Source of the DNA: an uncultured Clostridia bacterium
Lineage (GTDB): Bacteria; Bacillota; Clostridia; TANB77; CAG-508
Length of the DNA stretch: 64,000 nt
Direction: 5' to 3'
Assembly: GCA_948891265.1 (NCBI GenBank)
Contig: CAQUBD010000001.1
Span: 48,000 to 111,999, forward strand
A model generated the notes under the pieces. That model did no database searches, was not told the DNA's origin, and saw nothing but the letters and a program-made list of their open reading frames with translations. This document shows positions 47,101 to 55,448 of the stretch, piece by piece (positions within the stretch are counted from its first letter, which is position 1; each line of letters opens with the position of its first letter). Both the position numbers and the translations under genes were made by a program.

Positions 47101-47413
47101 AATAAGAGAATATTCAAATAAAGAATTAGGCGTAGGAGAAAGCAAAGAGTATATAGTGACATTAAAATGGAATAATGGAATAGGAAACTTTGGAACAAAG
47201 ATAAATATAGCAAAAATAGAAGGAGTAAATAATAAGTTAAACTATTCAGAACAACTAGATGGAAATGACTCTAAGGCAGAAGTATTATTCTCAGTAGCAA
47301 CAGGAGACAATATAGGAATAATAATAGAAATTGCAAATTTGGTATTAATATGTATAGCAATAATAGGAGTTTTGGTAATGATAGAAATCAAGATTCTTGA
47401 AAGGAAAAAATAG
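38138..47413 (+). CDS. Giant surface protein: S8 subtilase fused to Cna-B/SpaA repeats
   Basis: 3091 residues. Order: hydrophobic export segment near residues 45-65; Asn/Ser/Glu low-complexity region (65-240); propeptide-like domain (about 265-330); S8 subtilase domain with the complete triad Asp365 (VAVLDTGIN), His400 (NGHGTEMA) and Ser538 (GTSYAAAS); Cys-rich repeats (CTYGDVNYDETIPAHGH type, about 840-970); an InlB-like segment; at least ten Cna-B/SpaA domains with isopeptide-type Lys and Glu patterns; a PVDPDDPDNPK repeat (about 2440-2510); more SpaA domains; a DUF11-like domain; then ATGDN, a membrane helix and ERKK. It is exported and probably held at the wall, where the protease may process itself or neighbours. 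Own promoter region and AGGGATAGC before the ATG; terminator behind. Confidence 0.9.
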   Translation: MKKTLLEKYKEKEEKIMYYLKSKYSSAKIERIESISKVICALLVFANLCTLMVNAQVFANDIEKSIKNSDTILEVIVDSESTNKEENKSNNKNEESNTTTSKDESETKNETGDNNEAVVSNEVVNNNEVTASNETVTNGVGIASNEVVASNEVIGTNEVVDNNMATEKNEVASNNVTTDSNAAIASSGNTISNKPQNNNTTIKNNETSNTTNNVTNNAVNKGNSLNKAKEEKETKKVDTIDNFSQEISELNENDMLNEGTKNIYATKRLIVISKTDTFNNYGAENVVNFGNIYVLQYKTEEETKIAYRTLKMTNTIESVEIDTVMETEENEASAEQTQKTETNTKLKEYLDTLKSIKQVKVAVLDTGINKGVVNANRIIDLGINASTTGKENAIDDDNGHGTEMAQIILNSTSEYVKVMPIKIANSNGKATVLNTYLGIKQAIENNADIINISMNAYKSATSQILEEAINEATEKGISVIVSAGNNSVNVKNIVPSNIKSAIVVSAIENNGNFASYSNYGSTIDYCTYGTYNGKTGTSYAAASMSGIFAEVLSKNANISDVENYVIDLGDEGRDNYYGKGFIGFKSIETENNEEENNTDENNKSISKLSDGKWKDLSDEEIDEVISNTSDYDMAMFIRELNSDELDELLNRDTMLIRIHRLPEIVYDTYYEYLKKVDIETLRPQARTVTLSVTLQHISRSGTKNSTLKFTLDENYKIISPSINGGDYDWFYPTGDRRPEDQIHEIWVNKGGTRYFQANVDILDHVDDHSKATILENNGHTEGNFTDIENSSKTKDCTKDYGYVENIGLHFCVDGLTLHGEGHTYKVKTGPNSQNVTDASESCTVDGFRSFTCAACNKKVKFVTKPAHGHDMKEKITKNNTCTEDGTKNHYCTYGDVNYDETIPAHGHNIVDTVIVNPTCMTEGSYTHVCTYGDINQTLPLAKIPHLSPADYSYKDNNYHTNGERYKDCAYGCGTRLETAYLLNITKSTPEIASVTASGYFAAGTWVTIGATPNRGYFFRKWNANDAETSNPYGFTMPEYAITMRADGEPYKLNVNINLQDSETKNTIRESATFKVYEYNKDTGQYDRYVMNLTQRDNFTYGNDSYLTYSEINRGLFRIIEERAPYGYYGDWTDASKTAKVVRDIDIEAIIRTGVYGEQRNVPDKGTIYLTMTNKRTKAKVDANIIDIETKAQAQGDATLEGAVYGIYAKNNIVHADGVKGVLYRPDTIVQSQTIVNGKLTFSDLELGEYYIKQITPSVGYTRSERLYDMPLPYEGETVDIVQRNTTLEDKVDKQAFQIIKIGNVSDLDEFDTLQGAGFKIYLISSLSKVKSGQIVPDVNGTYNLDDFKDYDFSQEQTALDYSRTSAGEYVPEIFSDDSGYVLTPELAYGKYIVRESTVPPERVELKPFFVTVNKDSREPMKLRVFNDAEFTAKIKVVKKDTRTGNIVLKPNAKYRLLNKDTNEYVEQWITYPVKVLYGTAENPYATNETGTMQIPTTLRVGNYQLQEVAAPEGYVLTGYEGVANQGVYTAVPRSYIDFRITKTMVAEFDEDTKEMVLEVEQKNDQQLGSITVDVTGEFLSGYTKEERDNYKFEYEVRPVEGVEYTLYAKYNIYSQDNQNNIVYSKDQAITTVRTNAQGRVIIDSLPIGNYYIKETKAAYGFEINRKVTDIEITYEGEQKAVVYRETQYSDNRQKLQVQLINKDVETGEILSNAIFGLFTKENINYIDKNGVSTTIPANEKIYEITTGEDGIARWDFQNNVDLPLGRYYIKQIYAPYGYITNVNLPDINGMYRGEDKAVVEINIEFTNQQSKTLITKQDEESKNGLATVEMKLLNSEREEMYTWTTDETGAKQINKLQRGETYILQEIKQRDNYVKDMIVDPSNTNQVTKVEETEVTFVVNDILDIQNINIGNKAKVGNINIIKEGEVLVGTERDEKENINFKYEKQNIANAEYEIIAKEDIVHPDGHIGVIVTAGTKVAEGITTKEGILITNIDLEIQESQAEEIQKMLQRGLPLGKYEIKEIKAPEGYYLNEEENRDEIELTEEENNNEKITKELKYENERQKVEISVTNKDLETEEPIPNAEFGIYAKEDITYIDETGEEKTIKAGELIYKVTTDENGVAKWSPTENVDLPLGKYYIKQTNAGEGYITNNEEIDINAEYQGQEKEKVEIKVEFTNQQSKTIIKKQDEESKKGLANVEMKLLNSEGQELYSWTTDETGEKQINKLQRGETYTLQEVKSRENYIKDMIIDPSNTNNVTKVDVSEVTFVVNDIVDIQNILIENKVKVGNMSITKSGDVLIGAERNEEGDIIFKYEKQNLAGAKYDIIAKEDIVHPDGQTGVIIAAGTKVAEGTTTKEGVQITKIYDELIEVQPEEVQKMLQRGLPVGKYEIKETKAPEGYWLNPEENTKEIEIKEEEGKEDEIITADVVFENARQKIETEKPDPTPPNPPVDPDDPDNPKPPVDPDDPDNPKPPVDPDDPDNPKPPVDPDDPDNPPVDPDDPNNPDDPDGIKEKAGIYKIDEETRERIKGTEIGVYTLEDITENGILILPKDTLVCKGITDEEGRIKLKEGLPLGKYYAQEIKATPGYEYKEDKKEVSYVKIDENQSHATMYVKMENRKTKVNIINTDINKEPLEGTKIQIQDSKGNVIDEWVTTKEKHVIRGLEADKIYKIVVKEPTSGYTTPKEVNFTLDKYGKLIVEESNKYDEDTVLVKNEKTKITIKVVDEETGEELEDVHIKIIDKETGEVVYEGDVDDGEVIEGLPIGDYEVIQETDEEGYVTTKTPITIEDKEEIQEKELKQKITKLFISIKDEENKDIEAIKIEIKDIKTGETKGNTDPEGKEILKIEKVEGGYIIKRLKVDEYDIEVTLPEGYKQIEKQKIKIEDTEELQKVELVTRKLILDMKVEKYLNKITIDGKEQNINKDNINKIEIHRKYINKAKITLGYVIKVSNVGEMAGKIDKIIDEIPQGMTFIKDKSDSKWEEEGRNLVIREYSNKELGVGESKEYIVTLKWNNGIGNFGTKINIAKIEGVNNKLNYSEQLDGNDSKAEVLFSVATGDNIGIIIEIANLVLICIAIIGVLVMIEIKILERKK
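45480..45640 (+). repeat. 36-bp tandem repeat coding for PVDPDDPDNPKP
   Basis: About four copies of a 36-base unit inside the giant surface-protein gene encode a Pro/Asp wall-spanning stalk. The copies differ mainly at third positions (GAC/GAT), and the last ones are shortened. Confidence 0.9.
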
Positions 47414-47425
47414 AAGTATAAGTAT

Positions 47426-47450
47426 AAAAAGCAGCAATTGCTGCTTTTTT
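47426..47450 (+). terminator. Terminator after the giant surface protein
   Basis: AAAAAGCAGC pairs with GCTGCTTTTT around AATT. Confidence 0.95.
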
Positions 47451-47460
47451 AAAGTTTTAT

Positions 47461-47540
47461 GCATAAATGTTTAATTGCGTTTTCTATAAACTTTCTTAGA
47501 GACTTTTTCACTCAGACTAAATCTCTATATATTTATATAA
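47461..47540. repeat. Fragment of dispersed repeats
   Basis: GCATAAATGTTTAATTG, then TTCTATAAACTTTC resembles 24740-24778. ACTTTTTCACTCA, then TCTCTATATATTTATA resembles, inverted, the right side of the element near 11875-11905. A mosaic of repeat pieces upstream of the rpoB promoter. Confidence 0.5.
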
Positions 47541-47568
47541 AAAAATAAAACTTTAAATAGCGAAACTA

Positions 47569-47598
47569 TTGACTTTAATAGGTAAAATGTGGTATCAT
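47569..47598 (+). promoter_or_regulatory. Promoter of rpoB, with long leader
   Basis: TTGACT, an 18-base spacer and TATCAT. The leader to the rpoB start would be about 355 bases. It holds a stem CTTAGGTT...AACCTA-CTAAG near 47665-47700 but no gene I can support. No rplKAJL genes precede rpoB in this window. Confidence 0.6.
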
Positions 47599-47963
47599 AT
47601 AAAATGAACCATTACAGTTTTTTTCAAAAAGTACAAATTGATAATTAAATTATTAATTTGTATACTTAGGTTGTGAAAAGTAAACCTATAACAATCTAAG
47701 AAATTCAAAAGAAATATTCAAGATACAATGTTTTAAATTTAGAAAAAGAGGAATTAAGTATAGTAAAATTATAATTAGTTAAGTTCGAAAAGCAGACGAG
47801 TTTGGTTAATTAGTAAAAGTAATTATATTCTAAGAAGGACTTTTTCTAAAATCAATATATAAATACAAGCCTAAAAATTGTATAATTAATTTCTATGTCA
47901 AGTGTTTACACACTTTCTTAGAATTTAAACATCTGCTTCAATTATTTATAAGGAGTGATTTTT

Positions 47964-50900
47964 TTGAAAATTAAAGACGTTCAATACGAAAAAGCTTCAA
48001 GAAAAGATTTCGCAAAAGTTGGAGATTTTATTGAAATGCCAAACCTAATCAAGGTACAAAAGGATTCATATGAATGGTTTATAAAAGAAGGATTAGGAGA
48101 AGTATTAAAAGGAATATCACCAATAGAAGATTATTCTGGAAATCTAGTTCTTGAATTTTTTGATTACTACATGGAAGATAAAACAAAATATTCAATTGAA
48201 GATGCAAAAGAAAGAGATGCAACATATTCATCAAGACTACATGTTAAAGTTCGTTTAATTAACCGTGAAACAGGAGAAATCAAAGAACAAGAAATCTATT
48301 TAGGAGATTTCCCACTAATGACAGATAGTGGAACATTTATAATAAATGGTGCAGAAAGAGTTGTTGTAAGCCAATTAGTACGTTCACCTGGATGTTATTA
48401 TGCAGAAGAATTTGACACAAAAACAGGGAAAAGAACATATACATCAACAGTTATGCCATTAAGAGGAGCATGGCTTGAATATGAAACAGATGGAAATGAT
48501 ATATTCTATGTTCGTGTTGATAGAACAAGAAAAGTTCCAGTAACAACACTTTTAAGAGCTATAGGAATTGTTACAGATGATCAAATAAGAGATTTATTTG
48601 GAGATGAAGAATTAATAAATGCCACAATTGCGAAAGATACAATAAAGACTCAAGAAGAAGCTTTAATTGAAATATATAAAAAGTTAAGACCTGGAGAACT
48701 TCCAACTGTTGAAGCAGCAAGAAATTTGTTTGATGGATTATTCTATGATAATAGAAGATATGATTTAGCAAAAGTAGGTAGATATAAATTTGATCAAAAA
48801 TTAAATTTAGCTACAAGAATTACGGGAAAAGTTTCTGCTAAAGATATAGTAGATAATGAAACAGGAGAAATTTTTGTACAAGCAGGAGAAATTATATCAA
48901 AAGAAGTTGCTGAAAATATTAAAAATTCTGGAATAAATATTGTTGAAGTTGTTGTTGGAGAAAGAACAATAAAAATTATAGGTAATGGAACTGTTGACAT
49001 TAACAAAGTTTTACCAACAGTTGATTTAAGCTCTCTAAATATAAAAGAAGAAGTAAATTATCAAATACTAAAAAGTATAATTGAAAGTACAGACAAAAAA
49101 GACTTAGTAAAAGTTATTGGCCAAAGAATGGATGAACTAATACCAAAAACAATTACAACAGAAGATATGATTGCATCTGTAAGCTATTTATTAAACTTAG
49201 CCCATGGAGTAGGAACAGTTGATGATATAGACCATTTAGCTAATCGTAGAATTAGATGTGTTGGGGAATTATTACAAAACCAATTTAGAATTGGTTTAAC
49301 AAGACTTGAAAGAGTTGTAAGAGAAAGAATGACAATCCAAGATTTAGATGTTGTAACACCACAAACATTGATTAATACAAAACCAATAACATCATCAATA
49401 AGAGAGTTCTTTGGAAGCTCACAATTATCACAATTTATGGACCAAACTAACCCACTTTCAGAATTAACACATAAAAGAAGAATTTCAGCATTAGGACCTG
49501 GTGGTCTTACAAGAGAAAGAGCTGGATTCGAGGTTAGAGACGTTCACTATACACACTATGGTAGATTATGCCCAATAGAATCGCCAGAAGGACCAAACAT
49601 TGGATTAATTTCAGCACTTTCATCATTTGCAAATATAAATGAATATGGATTTATAGAAACACCATACAGAAAAATAGATACTAAAACACATAGAGCAACA
49701 GATGAAGTTGAATATATGAGTGCAGATGTAGAAGATAGCTATATAATAGCACAAGCATCTGAACCAATGAATGATAAAGGTGAATTTATAAATGATAGAA
49801 TTAGAGTAAGATATAAAAATGAAATTATAGAAGTAGATAAAGATAAAGTACAATATGTTGATGTTTCACCAAAACAATTAGTTTCTGTAGCTGCAGCTAT
49901 GATACCATTCTTAGAGCATGATGATGCAAAAAGATCTCTAATGGGAGCAAACATGCAAAGGCAAGCAGTTCCTTTAATGATAACAGAAAGACCAATAGTA
50001 GCAACAGGTATTGAATATAGAGCTGCTAAGGACTCTGGAATATTAATATTAGCTGAAGATGATGGTGTTATACAAAAGGTTACAGGAAATGCCATTACGG
50101 TTAAATATAAAAATGGAAAAACAGTAGTACATAAATTACGTAAGTTTAAAAGAACAAATGGTGGTACATGTATTAACCAAAGACCAATTGTAAAAGTTGG
50201 AGAAATAGTTAAAAAAGGAGATAGCATAGCTGATGGACCATCAACAAAAGATGGAGAGATGTCACTTGGTAAAAACTGTTTAGTTGCTTTCTCAACATGG
50301 GAAGGATTTAACTACGAAGATGCTATTTTATTAAATGAAAGATTAGTAAAAGAAGATGTATTTACATCAATTCATATAGAAGAATATGATTGTGAATGTC
50401 GTGATACAAAATTAGGACCAGAAGAAATAACAAGAGATATACCAAATGTTGGTGATGATGTATTAAAAGATCTAGACGAAAATGGTATTATTAGAATTGG
50501 TGCAGAAGTTAGACCAGGCGATATATTAGTTGGTAAAGTTACTCCAAAAGGAGAAACAGAATTAACAGCTGAAGAAAGATTATTAAGAGCTATCTTTGGT
50601 GAAAAAGCTAGAGAAGTAAGAGACACATCATTAAGAGTACCACATGGAGAAGCTGGAACAATAGTTGATGTTAAAATATTTACTAGAGACAATTCAGATG
50701 AATTAGGACCTGGAGTAAATCAAATAATTAGATGTTATATAGCAACAAAAAGAAAAATATCAGTTGGAGATAAAATGGCTGGACGTCATGGTAATAAAGG
50801 TGTTATTTCAAGAGTATTGCCAGAAGAAGATATGCCATTTATGCCAGATGGTACACCAATAGATATATTACTTAACCCACTTGGATTGCCTTCTCGTATG

Positions 50901-51719
50901 AACTTGGGACAAATACTTGAAGTTCACTTAGGTGGAGCTGCTAAAGCTTTAGGATGGCATGTTTCAACACCAGTTTTTGATGGTGCAACACAAGAAGATG
51001 TTGAAGAATTATTAAAACAAGCTGGAATGAGCGAAGATGGAAAATCAATTTTATATGATGGTAGAACAGGTGATCCATTTGATAAGCCAATTACAGTTGG
51101 TGTAATGTACATGTTAAAACTTCACCACTTAGTAGATGATAAAATACATGCTCGTTCAACTGGACCATACTCATTAGTTACACAACAACCACTTGGTGGT
51201 AAAGCACAATTTGGTGGACAACGTTTTGGAGAGATGGAAGTTTGGGCATTGGAAGCATATGGCGCTGCTTATACACTACAAGAAATGTTGACTGTTAAAT
51301 CTGATGATGTTGTAGGTAGAGTAAAAACATATGAAGCTATTGTTAAAGGAGAAAATATTCCTGAGCCAGGTGTTCCAGAAAGTTTCAAAGTTCTTGTAAA
51401 AGAATTACAATCACTAGGATTAGACGTTCGTTTATATTCTGAAAACAATGAAGAACTTGAACTTAAAGAAAATATAGAAGATGGAATAGAATATGATCCT
51501 GAGAAAGATAAAAAATATCTTGCTGAAGAAGAGGTTGTAACAGAAGATGAATTGTCTGACGGTTATAGTGAAGATATTGAAGAAGATGTTTTACTTGATG
51601 AGGAAAATATTGAAGATAATGATGAACTTTTTGGAAGTTTAGATGATGAAGATGATGAGGCTATTTTTGACAGTGATTTGGCTGAGGATAATTTTGATAA
51701 TGATGAAGATTTAATATAA
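47964..51719 (+). CDS. rpoB: RNA polymerase beta subunit
   Basis: 1251 residues. The fork-loop and rifampicin region reads SSQLSQFMDQTNPLSELTHKRRISALGPGG, that is, without known resistance changes. The catalytic-core block GRHGNKGVIS is present, as is the C-terminal clamp (GGQRFGEMEVWALEAYGA). Unusual is an acidic tail of about 75 residues after YLAEEEV, mostly Glu and Asp. Start TTG 47964 was chosen because AAGGAG lies eight bases before it; the GTG at 47955 overlaps that site. rpoC follows after 213 bases. Confidence 0.97.
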   Translation: MKIKDVQYEKASRKDFAKVGDFIEMPNLIKVQKDSYEWFIKEGLGEVLKGISPIEDYSGNLVLEFFDYYMEDKTKYSIEDAKERDATYSSRLHVKVRLINRETGEIKEQEIYLGDFPLMTDSGTFIINGAERVVVSQLVRSPGCYYAEEFDTKTGKRTYTSTVMPLRGAWLEYETDGNDIFYVRVDRTRKVPVTTLLRAIGIVTDDQIRDLFGDEELINATIAKDTIKTQEEALIEIYKKLRPGELPTVEAARNLFDGLFYDNRRYDLAKVGRYKFDQKLNLATRITGKVSAKDIVDNETGEIFVQAGEIISKEVAENIKNSGINIVEVVVGERTIKIIGNGTVDINKVLPTVDLSSLNIKEEVNYQILKSIIESTDKKDLVKVIGQRMDELIPKTITTEDMIASVSYLLNLAHGVGTVDDIDHLANRRIRCVGELLQNQFRIGLTRLERVVRERMTIQDLDVVTPQTLINTKPITSSIREFFGSSQLSQFMDQTNPLSELTHKRRISALGPGGLTRERAGFEVRDVHYTHYGRLCPIESPEGPNIGLISALSSFANINEYGFIETPYRKIDTKTHRATDEVEYMSADVEDSYIIAQASEPMNDKGEFINDRIRVRYKNEIIEVDKDKVQYVDVSPKQLVSVAAAMIPFLEHDDAKRSLMGANMQRQAVPLMITERPIVATGIEYRAAKDSGILILAEDDGVIQKVTGNAITVKYKNGKTVVHKLRKFKRTNGGTCINQRPIVKVGEIVKKGDSIADGPSTKDGEMSLGKNCLVAFSTWEGFNYEDAILLNERLVKEDVFTSIHIEEYDCECRDTKLGPEEITRDIPNVGDDVLKDLDENGIIRIGAEVRPGDILVGKVTPKGETELTAEERLLRAIFGEKAREVRDTSLRVPHGEAGTIVDVKIFTRDNSDELGPGVNQIIRCYIATKRKISVGDKMAGRHGNKGVISRVLPEEDMPFMPDGTPIDILLNPLGLPSRMNLGQILEVHLGGAAKALGWHVSTPVFDGATQEDVEELLKQAGMSEDGKSILYDGRTGDPFDKPITVGVMYMLKLHHLVDDKIHARSTGPYSLVTQQPLGGKAQFGGQRFGEMEVWALEAYGAAYTLQEMLTVKSDDVVGRVKTYEAIVKGENIPEPGVPESFKVLVKELQSLGLDVRLYSENNEELELKENIEDGIEYDPEKDKKYLAEEEVVTEDELSDGYSEDIEEDVLLDEENIEDNDELFGSLDDEDDEAIFDSDLAEDNFDNDEDLI

Positions 51720-51857
51720 GGAACGAATGAAAATAAGAGTATATAGGAACTAAATAAATTTCAAAAAGATTTGATGCGACAGGAAAGAATTGCAAGAGCA
51801 GGGGGCAGTCATTTGAATTTGTTTTGAAGTTACCCAAAAAATTATATAAAAGAAATA

Positions 51858-51916
51858 GGAAGGAGAAGTTAGAAGTCATATATATGACCTCTGACATCCT
51901 ACTTCCAACTTCTAAA
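51858..51916. repeat. Imperfect palindrome in the rpoB-rpoC spacer
   Basis: GAAGTTAGAAGTC is followed by ACTTCCAACTTC with CATATATATG and GACCTCTGACATCC between. It can fold into a hairpin just before the rpoC ribosome site AGGGGG and may tune rpoC expression. Nothing coding in the spacer. Confidence 0.5.
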
Positions 51917-51932
51917 AATAGGGGGAAAAAAA

Positions 51933-54900
51933 GTGGACGAATTAGATATTTTTAATAAAATAAAAATAGGAATTGCATCAGATGAGAAAATAAGAGAATG
52001 GTCAAAAGGTGAAGTTAAAAAACCAGAGACTATAAATTATAGAACATTAAAGCCAGAGAAAGATGGACTTTTCTGTGAAAGAATATTTGGACCAACAAAA
52101 GACTGGGAGTGTCATTGTGGAAAATATAAAAGGGTTAGATATAAAGGAATAGTTTGTGATAGATGTGGCGTTGAAGTAACTAAATCTAAAGTTAGAAGAG
52201 AGAGAATGGGGCATATTGAACTTGCAGCTCCAGTTGCTCATATTTGGTATTTTAAAGGTATACCAAGTAGAGTTGCTTTAATGCTAGATGTTTCACCAAG
52301 AAATTTAGAAAAAGTTATATATTTTGCTTCTTACATTGTTACAGATAAAGGAACATCTGATTTAACAAACTGCCAAGTTCTAACAGAGAAAGAGTACCAT
52401 GAAGCTGAAGAAAAATATGGTAAAGGTTCATTTAAGGCAAGAATGGGAGCAGAAGCTCTACAAGAGCTATTAGAAAAAATAGATTTAGATAAATTATCTA
52501 AGGAAATAAGAAAAGAATTAGAAGGTGCAAGTGAGCAAAAGAAAAGCAAACTTGTAAAAAGATTAGATACAGTAGATTCATTTAGACTATCTAATACAAA
52601 ACCTGAATGGATGATTATGTCAGTTGTACCAGTAATTCCACCAGAATTAAGACCAATGGTTCAATTAGATGGTGGTAGATTTGCAACTTCTGATTTAAAT
52701 GATTTATATAGAAGAGTTATTAATAGAAATAACAGATTAAAGAGGTTGTTAGAATTAGGTGCACCAGAAATAATTGTAAGAAATGAAAAAAGAATGCTAC
52801 AAGAGTCAGTTGATGCATTAATTGATAACAGTAGAAGAGGCAGACCTGTAACAGGTGCTGGAAATAGACCTTTAAAATCTTTATCAGATATGCTTAAAGG
52901 AAAACAAGGTAGATTCCGTCAAAACTTATTAGGTAAGAGAGTTGACTATTCAGGACGTTCAGTTATAGTAGTAGGTCCAGAACTTAATATTTATCAATGT
53001 GGACTTCCAAAAGAAATGGCTGTAGAACTATTTAAACCATTTGTGATGAAAGAATTAGTTGGAAGAGGAATTGCACAAAATATTAAAAATGCTAAAAGAA
53101 TGGTTGAAAGATTAAAACCAGAAGTATGGGAAATATTAGAAGATGTTATTAAAGATCATCCTGTAATGTTAAACCGTGCTCCGACACTACATAGATTAGG
53201 TATTCAAGCATTTGAGCCAGTTTTAGTTGAAGGTAGAGCTATAAAACTTCACCCATTAGTTTGTGAAGCTTTCAATGCCGACTTCGATGGTGACCAGATG
53301 GCTGTGCATTTACCATTATCACCAGAAGCACAAGCAGAATCAAGATATTTAATGCTTGCAACAAATAACTTATTAAAACCACAAGATGGTAAACCAGTTG
53401 CTGTACCTAGACTAGATATGATTTTAGGAAGCTATTATTTAACAATGACTTTAGATGGAGAAAAAGGCGAAGGAAAATACTTTAAAGATCCTGAAGAGGC
53501 TATAATGGCATTTGAAAATCATGAAGTTGGTATTCATGCTAAAATATTTGTTAGAGTAACAAAAGAGATAAATGGAGAAAAGAAATCTAAAAAAATAGAA
53601 ACAAGTGTTGGTAGAATTATATTTAACCAAGGTATACCACAAGACTTAGGATTTATAGATAGAGAAGAAGATCCATTCCAATATGAAATTAATTTCCCAG
53701 TTGTTAAAAAATCAATGGGACAAATAATTGAAAGAGTAATTAGAGTTCATGGTGTCGTAGAGTCAGCAGAAGTAATAGACTATGTTAAATCTTTAGGATT
53801 TAAATATTCAACTTTAGCAGGTATAACATTCTCAATGAGTGATGTAAAAGTACCCGCAGCAAAAAAAGGATTGCTAGAAGAAGCTGATAAACAAATTGAA
53901 ACAATTAGAAAACAATATGCAAGAGGTTTAATTACTAATGATGAAAGATATAACTCAGTAATTAAAGTTTGGGAAGATGCTACAAAGAAAATAAGTTCTG
54001 CAATGGAAGAAAACTTTGAAGACTTAAACCCAATTTATATGATGGTTAAATCTGGAGCCAGAGGTAATATGAACCAATTAAGACAAATTGCAGGTATCCG
54101 TGGACTTATGGCTAGTACAACAGGTAAAGCAGTTGAAATTCCTATTAAATCATCATTTGCAGAAGGACTAGATGCTCTAGAATACTTCATTTCTGCCCAT
54201 GGTGCACGTAAAGGACTTTCAGATACAGCTTTAAGAACAGCCGATTCAGGATACTTAACAAGAAGATTAGTTGATGTATCACAAGATATTATTGTTAGAG
54301 AACATGATTGTGGAACACATGAAGGATTAATTGTTTATGATATAAAAGACGGAAATCAAATAATTGAAAAGATGCAAGAAAGACTTGTTGGAAGATATGT
54401 TGTTGAAAATGTATATCATCCAGAGACTAAAGAGCTTATCATTGATACAGAAACGATGATAACAGAAGATATAGCAGACAAAATAGTAGAAGCAGGAATT
54501 GAAAAACTAGAAGTTCGTTCAGTTCTAGCATGTAGATCAAAACATGGTGTATGTCAAAAATGTTATGGTATGGGATTAGCAAGAAGAAACTTAGTATCAA
54601 TAGGAGAATCTGTAGGTATTATAGCTGCACAATCAATAGGTGAGCCTGGTACACAGCTTACTATGAGAACTATCCACTCTGGTGGTGTTGCAGGTGTAGC
54701 AGATATTACACAAGGTCTTCCAAGAGTTGAAGAATTATTTGAAGCTAGAAAACCTAAGGGAGTTGCAATTATTACTGAAATTGCAGGAAAAGTTAAGATT
54801 AAAGAAACTAAGAAGAAAAAAGAAGTTATTGTTACATCATCTGATGATTCTAAAACATATACAATACCATTTGGATCAAAAATGAAAGTTAAAGATGGAG

Positions 54901-55448
54901 ATATGGTAGAAGTTGGAGATCCATTAATTGAAGGTTCTATAAATCCATCAGAAATACTTGAATTAAAAGGACCAGAGGGAGTTTATGAATATTTAACATC
55001 TGAAGTTCAAAAAGTATATAGAAATCAAGGTGTTGATATTAATGATAAACACGTTGAAGTTATTGGTAGACAAATGCTTAAGAAAGTTAGAGTTGAAGAT
55101 AATGGAGATACTGATATGTTCCCAGGTTCATTAGTTGATATGTATGACTTTGAAGACAAGAATAATGAAGCAATTGCTGAAGGTAAACGTCCAGCAACAG
55201 GACATAGAGTATTACTTGGTATTACTAAAGCATCACTTGCAACAGATAGTTTCTTATCTGCAGCATCATTCCAAGAGACAACTAGAGTTCTTACAGAAGC
55301 TGCAATTAAGGGTAAAATTGATGACTTAATAGGATTAAAAGAGAATGTAATTATTGGTAAATTAATTCCTGCTGGTACAGGTATGAAGAAATATCAAGAA
55401 ACGCATATAAGTACAGAGAAAAAAGAAGAAGTAGAAGAAGAGGAATAA
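51933..55448 (+). CDS. rpoC: RNA polymerase beta' subunit
   Basis: 1171 residues, normal for Firmicutes. N-terminal zinc finger (CHCGKYKRVRYKGIVCDRCGVEV), the catalytic Mg2+ loop NADFDGDQM at 448 onward, the second zinc site (CRSKHGVCQKCYG) and the trigger/bridge regions. It starts at GTG after AGGGGG. Cotranscribed with rpoB. Confidence 0.97.
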   Translation: MDELDIFNKIKIGIASDEKIREWSKGEVKKPETINYRTLKPEKDGLFCERIFGPTKDWECHCGKYKRVRYKGIVCDRCGVEVTKSKVRRERMGHIELAAPVAHIWYFKGIPSRVALMLDVSPRNLEKVIYFASYIVTDKGTSDLTNCQVLTEKEYHEAEEKYGKGSFKARMGAEALQELLEKIDLDKLSKEIRKELEGASEQKKSKLVKRLDTVDSFRLSNTKPEWMIMSVVPVIPPELRPMVQLDGGRFATSDLNDLYRRVINRNNRLKRLLELGAPEIIVRNEKRMLQESVDALIDNSRRGRPVTGAGNRPLKSLSDMLKGKQGRFRQNLLGKRVDYSGRSVIVVGPELNIYQCGLPKEMAVELFKPFVMKELVGRGIAQNIKNAKRMVERLKPEVWEILEDVIKDHPVMLNRAPTLHRLGIQAFEPVLVEGRAIKLHPLVCEAFNADFDGDQMAVHLPLSPEAQAESRYLMLATNNLLKPQDGKPVAVPRLDMILGSYYLTMTLDGEKGEGKYFKDPEEAIMAFENHEVGIHAKIFVRVTKEINGEKKSKKIETSVGRIIFNQGIPQDLGFIDREEDPFQYEINFPVVKKSMGQIIERVIRVHGVVESAEVIDYVKSLGFKYSTLAGITFSMSDVKVPAAKKGLLEEADKQIETIRKQYARGLITNDERYNSVIKVWEDATKKISSAMEENFEDLNPIYMMVKSGARGNMNQLRQIAGIRGLMASTTGKAVEIPIKSSFAEGLDALEYFISAHGARKGLSDTALRTADSGYLTRRLVDVSQDIIVREHDCGTHEGLIVYDIKDGNQIIEKMQERLVGRYVVENVYHPETKELIIDTETMITEDIADKIVEAGIEKLEVRSVLACRSKHGVCQKCYGMGLARRNLVSIGESVGIIAAQSIGEPGTQLTMRTIHSGGVAGVADITQGLPRVEELFEARKPKGVAIITEIAGKVKIKETKKKKEVIVTSSDDSKTYTIPFGSKMKVKDGDMVEVGDPLIEGSINPSEILELKGPEGVYEYLTSEVQKVYRNQGVDINDKHVEVIGRQMLKKVRVEDNGDTDMFPGSLVDMYDFEDKNNEAIAEGKRPATGHRVLLGITKASLATDSFLSAASFQETTRVLTEAAIKGKIDDLIGLKENVIIGKLIPAGTGMKKYQETHISTEKKEEVEEEE

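Noticed and set aside
38191..47145. Many leftward frames inside the giant surface-protein gene
   Set aside because: They mirror the repetitive, stop-poor coding strand and have no ribosome sites; all are shadows.
48000..51719. Rifampicin-resistance change in RpoB
   Set aside because: The SQLSQFMDQ...HKRRISALGPGG region shows the common sensitive-type residues.
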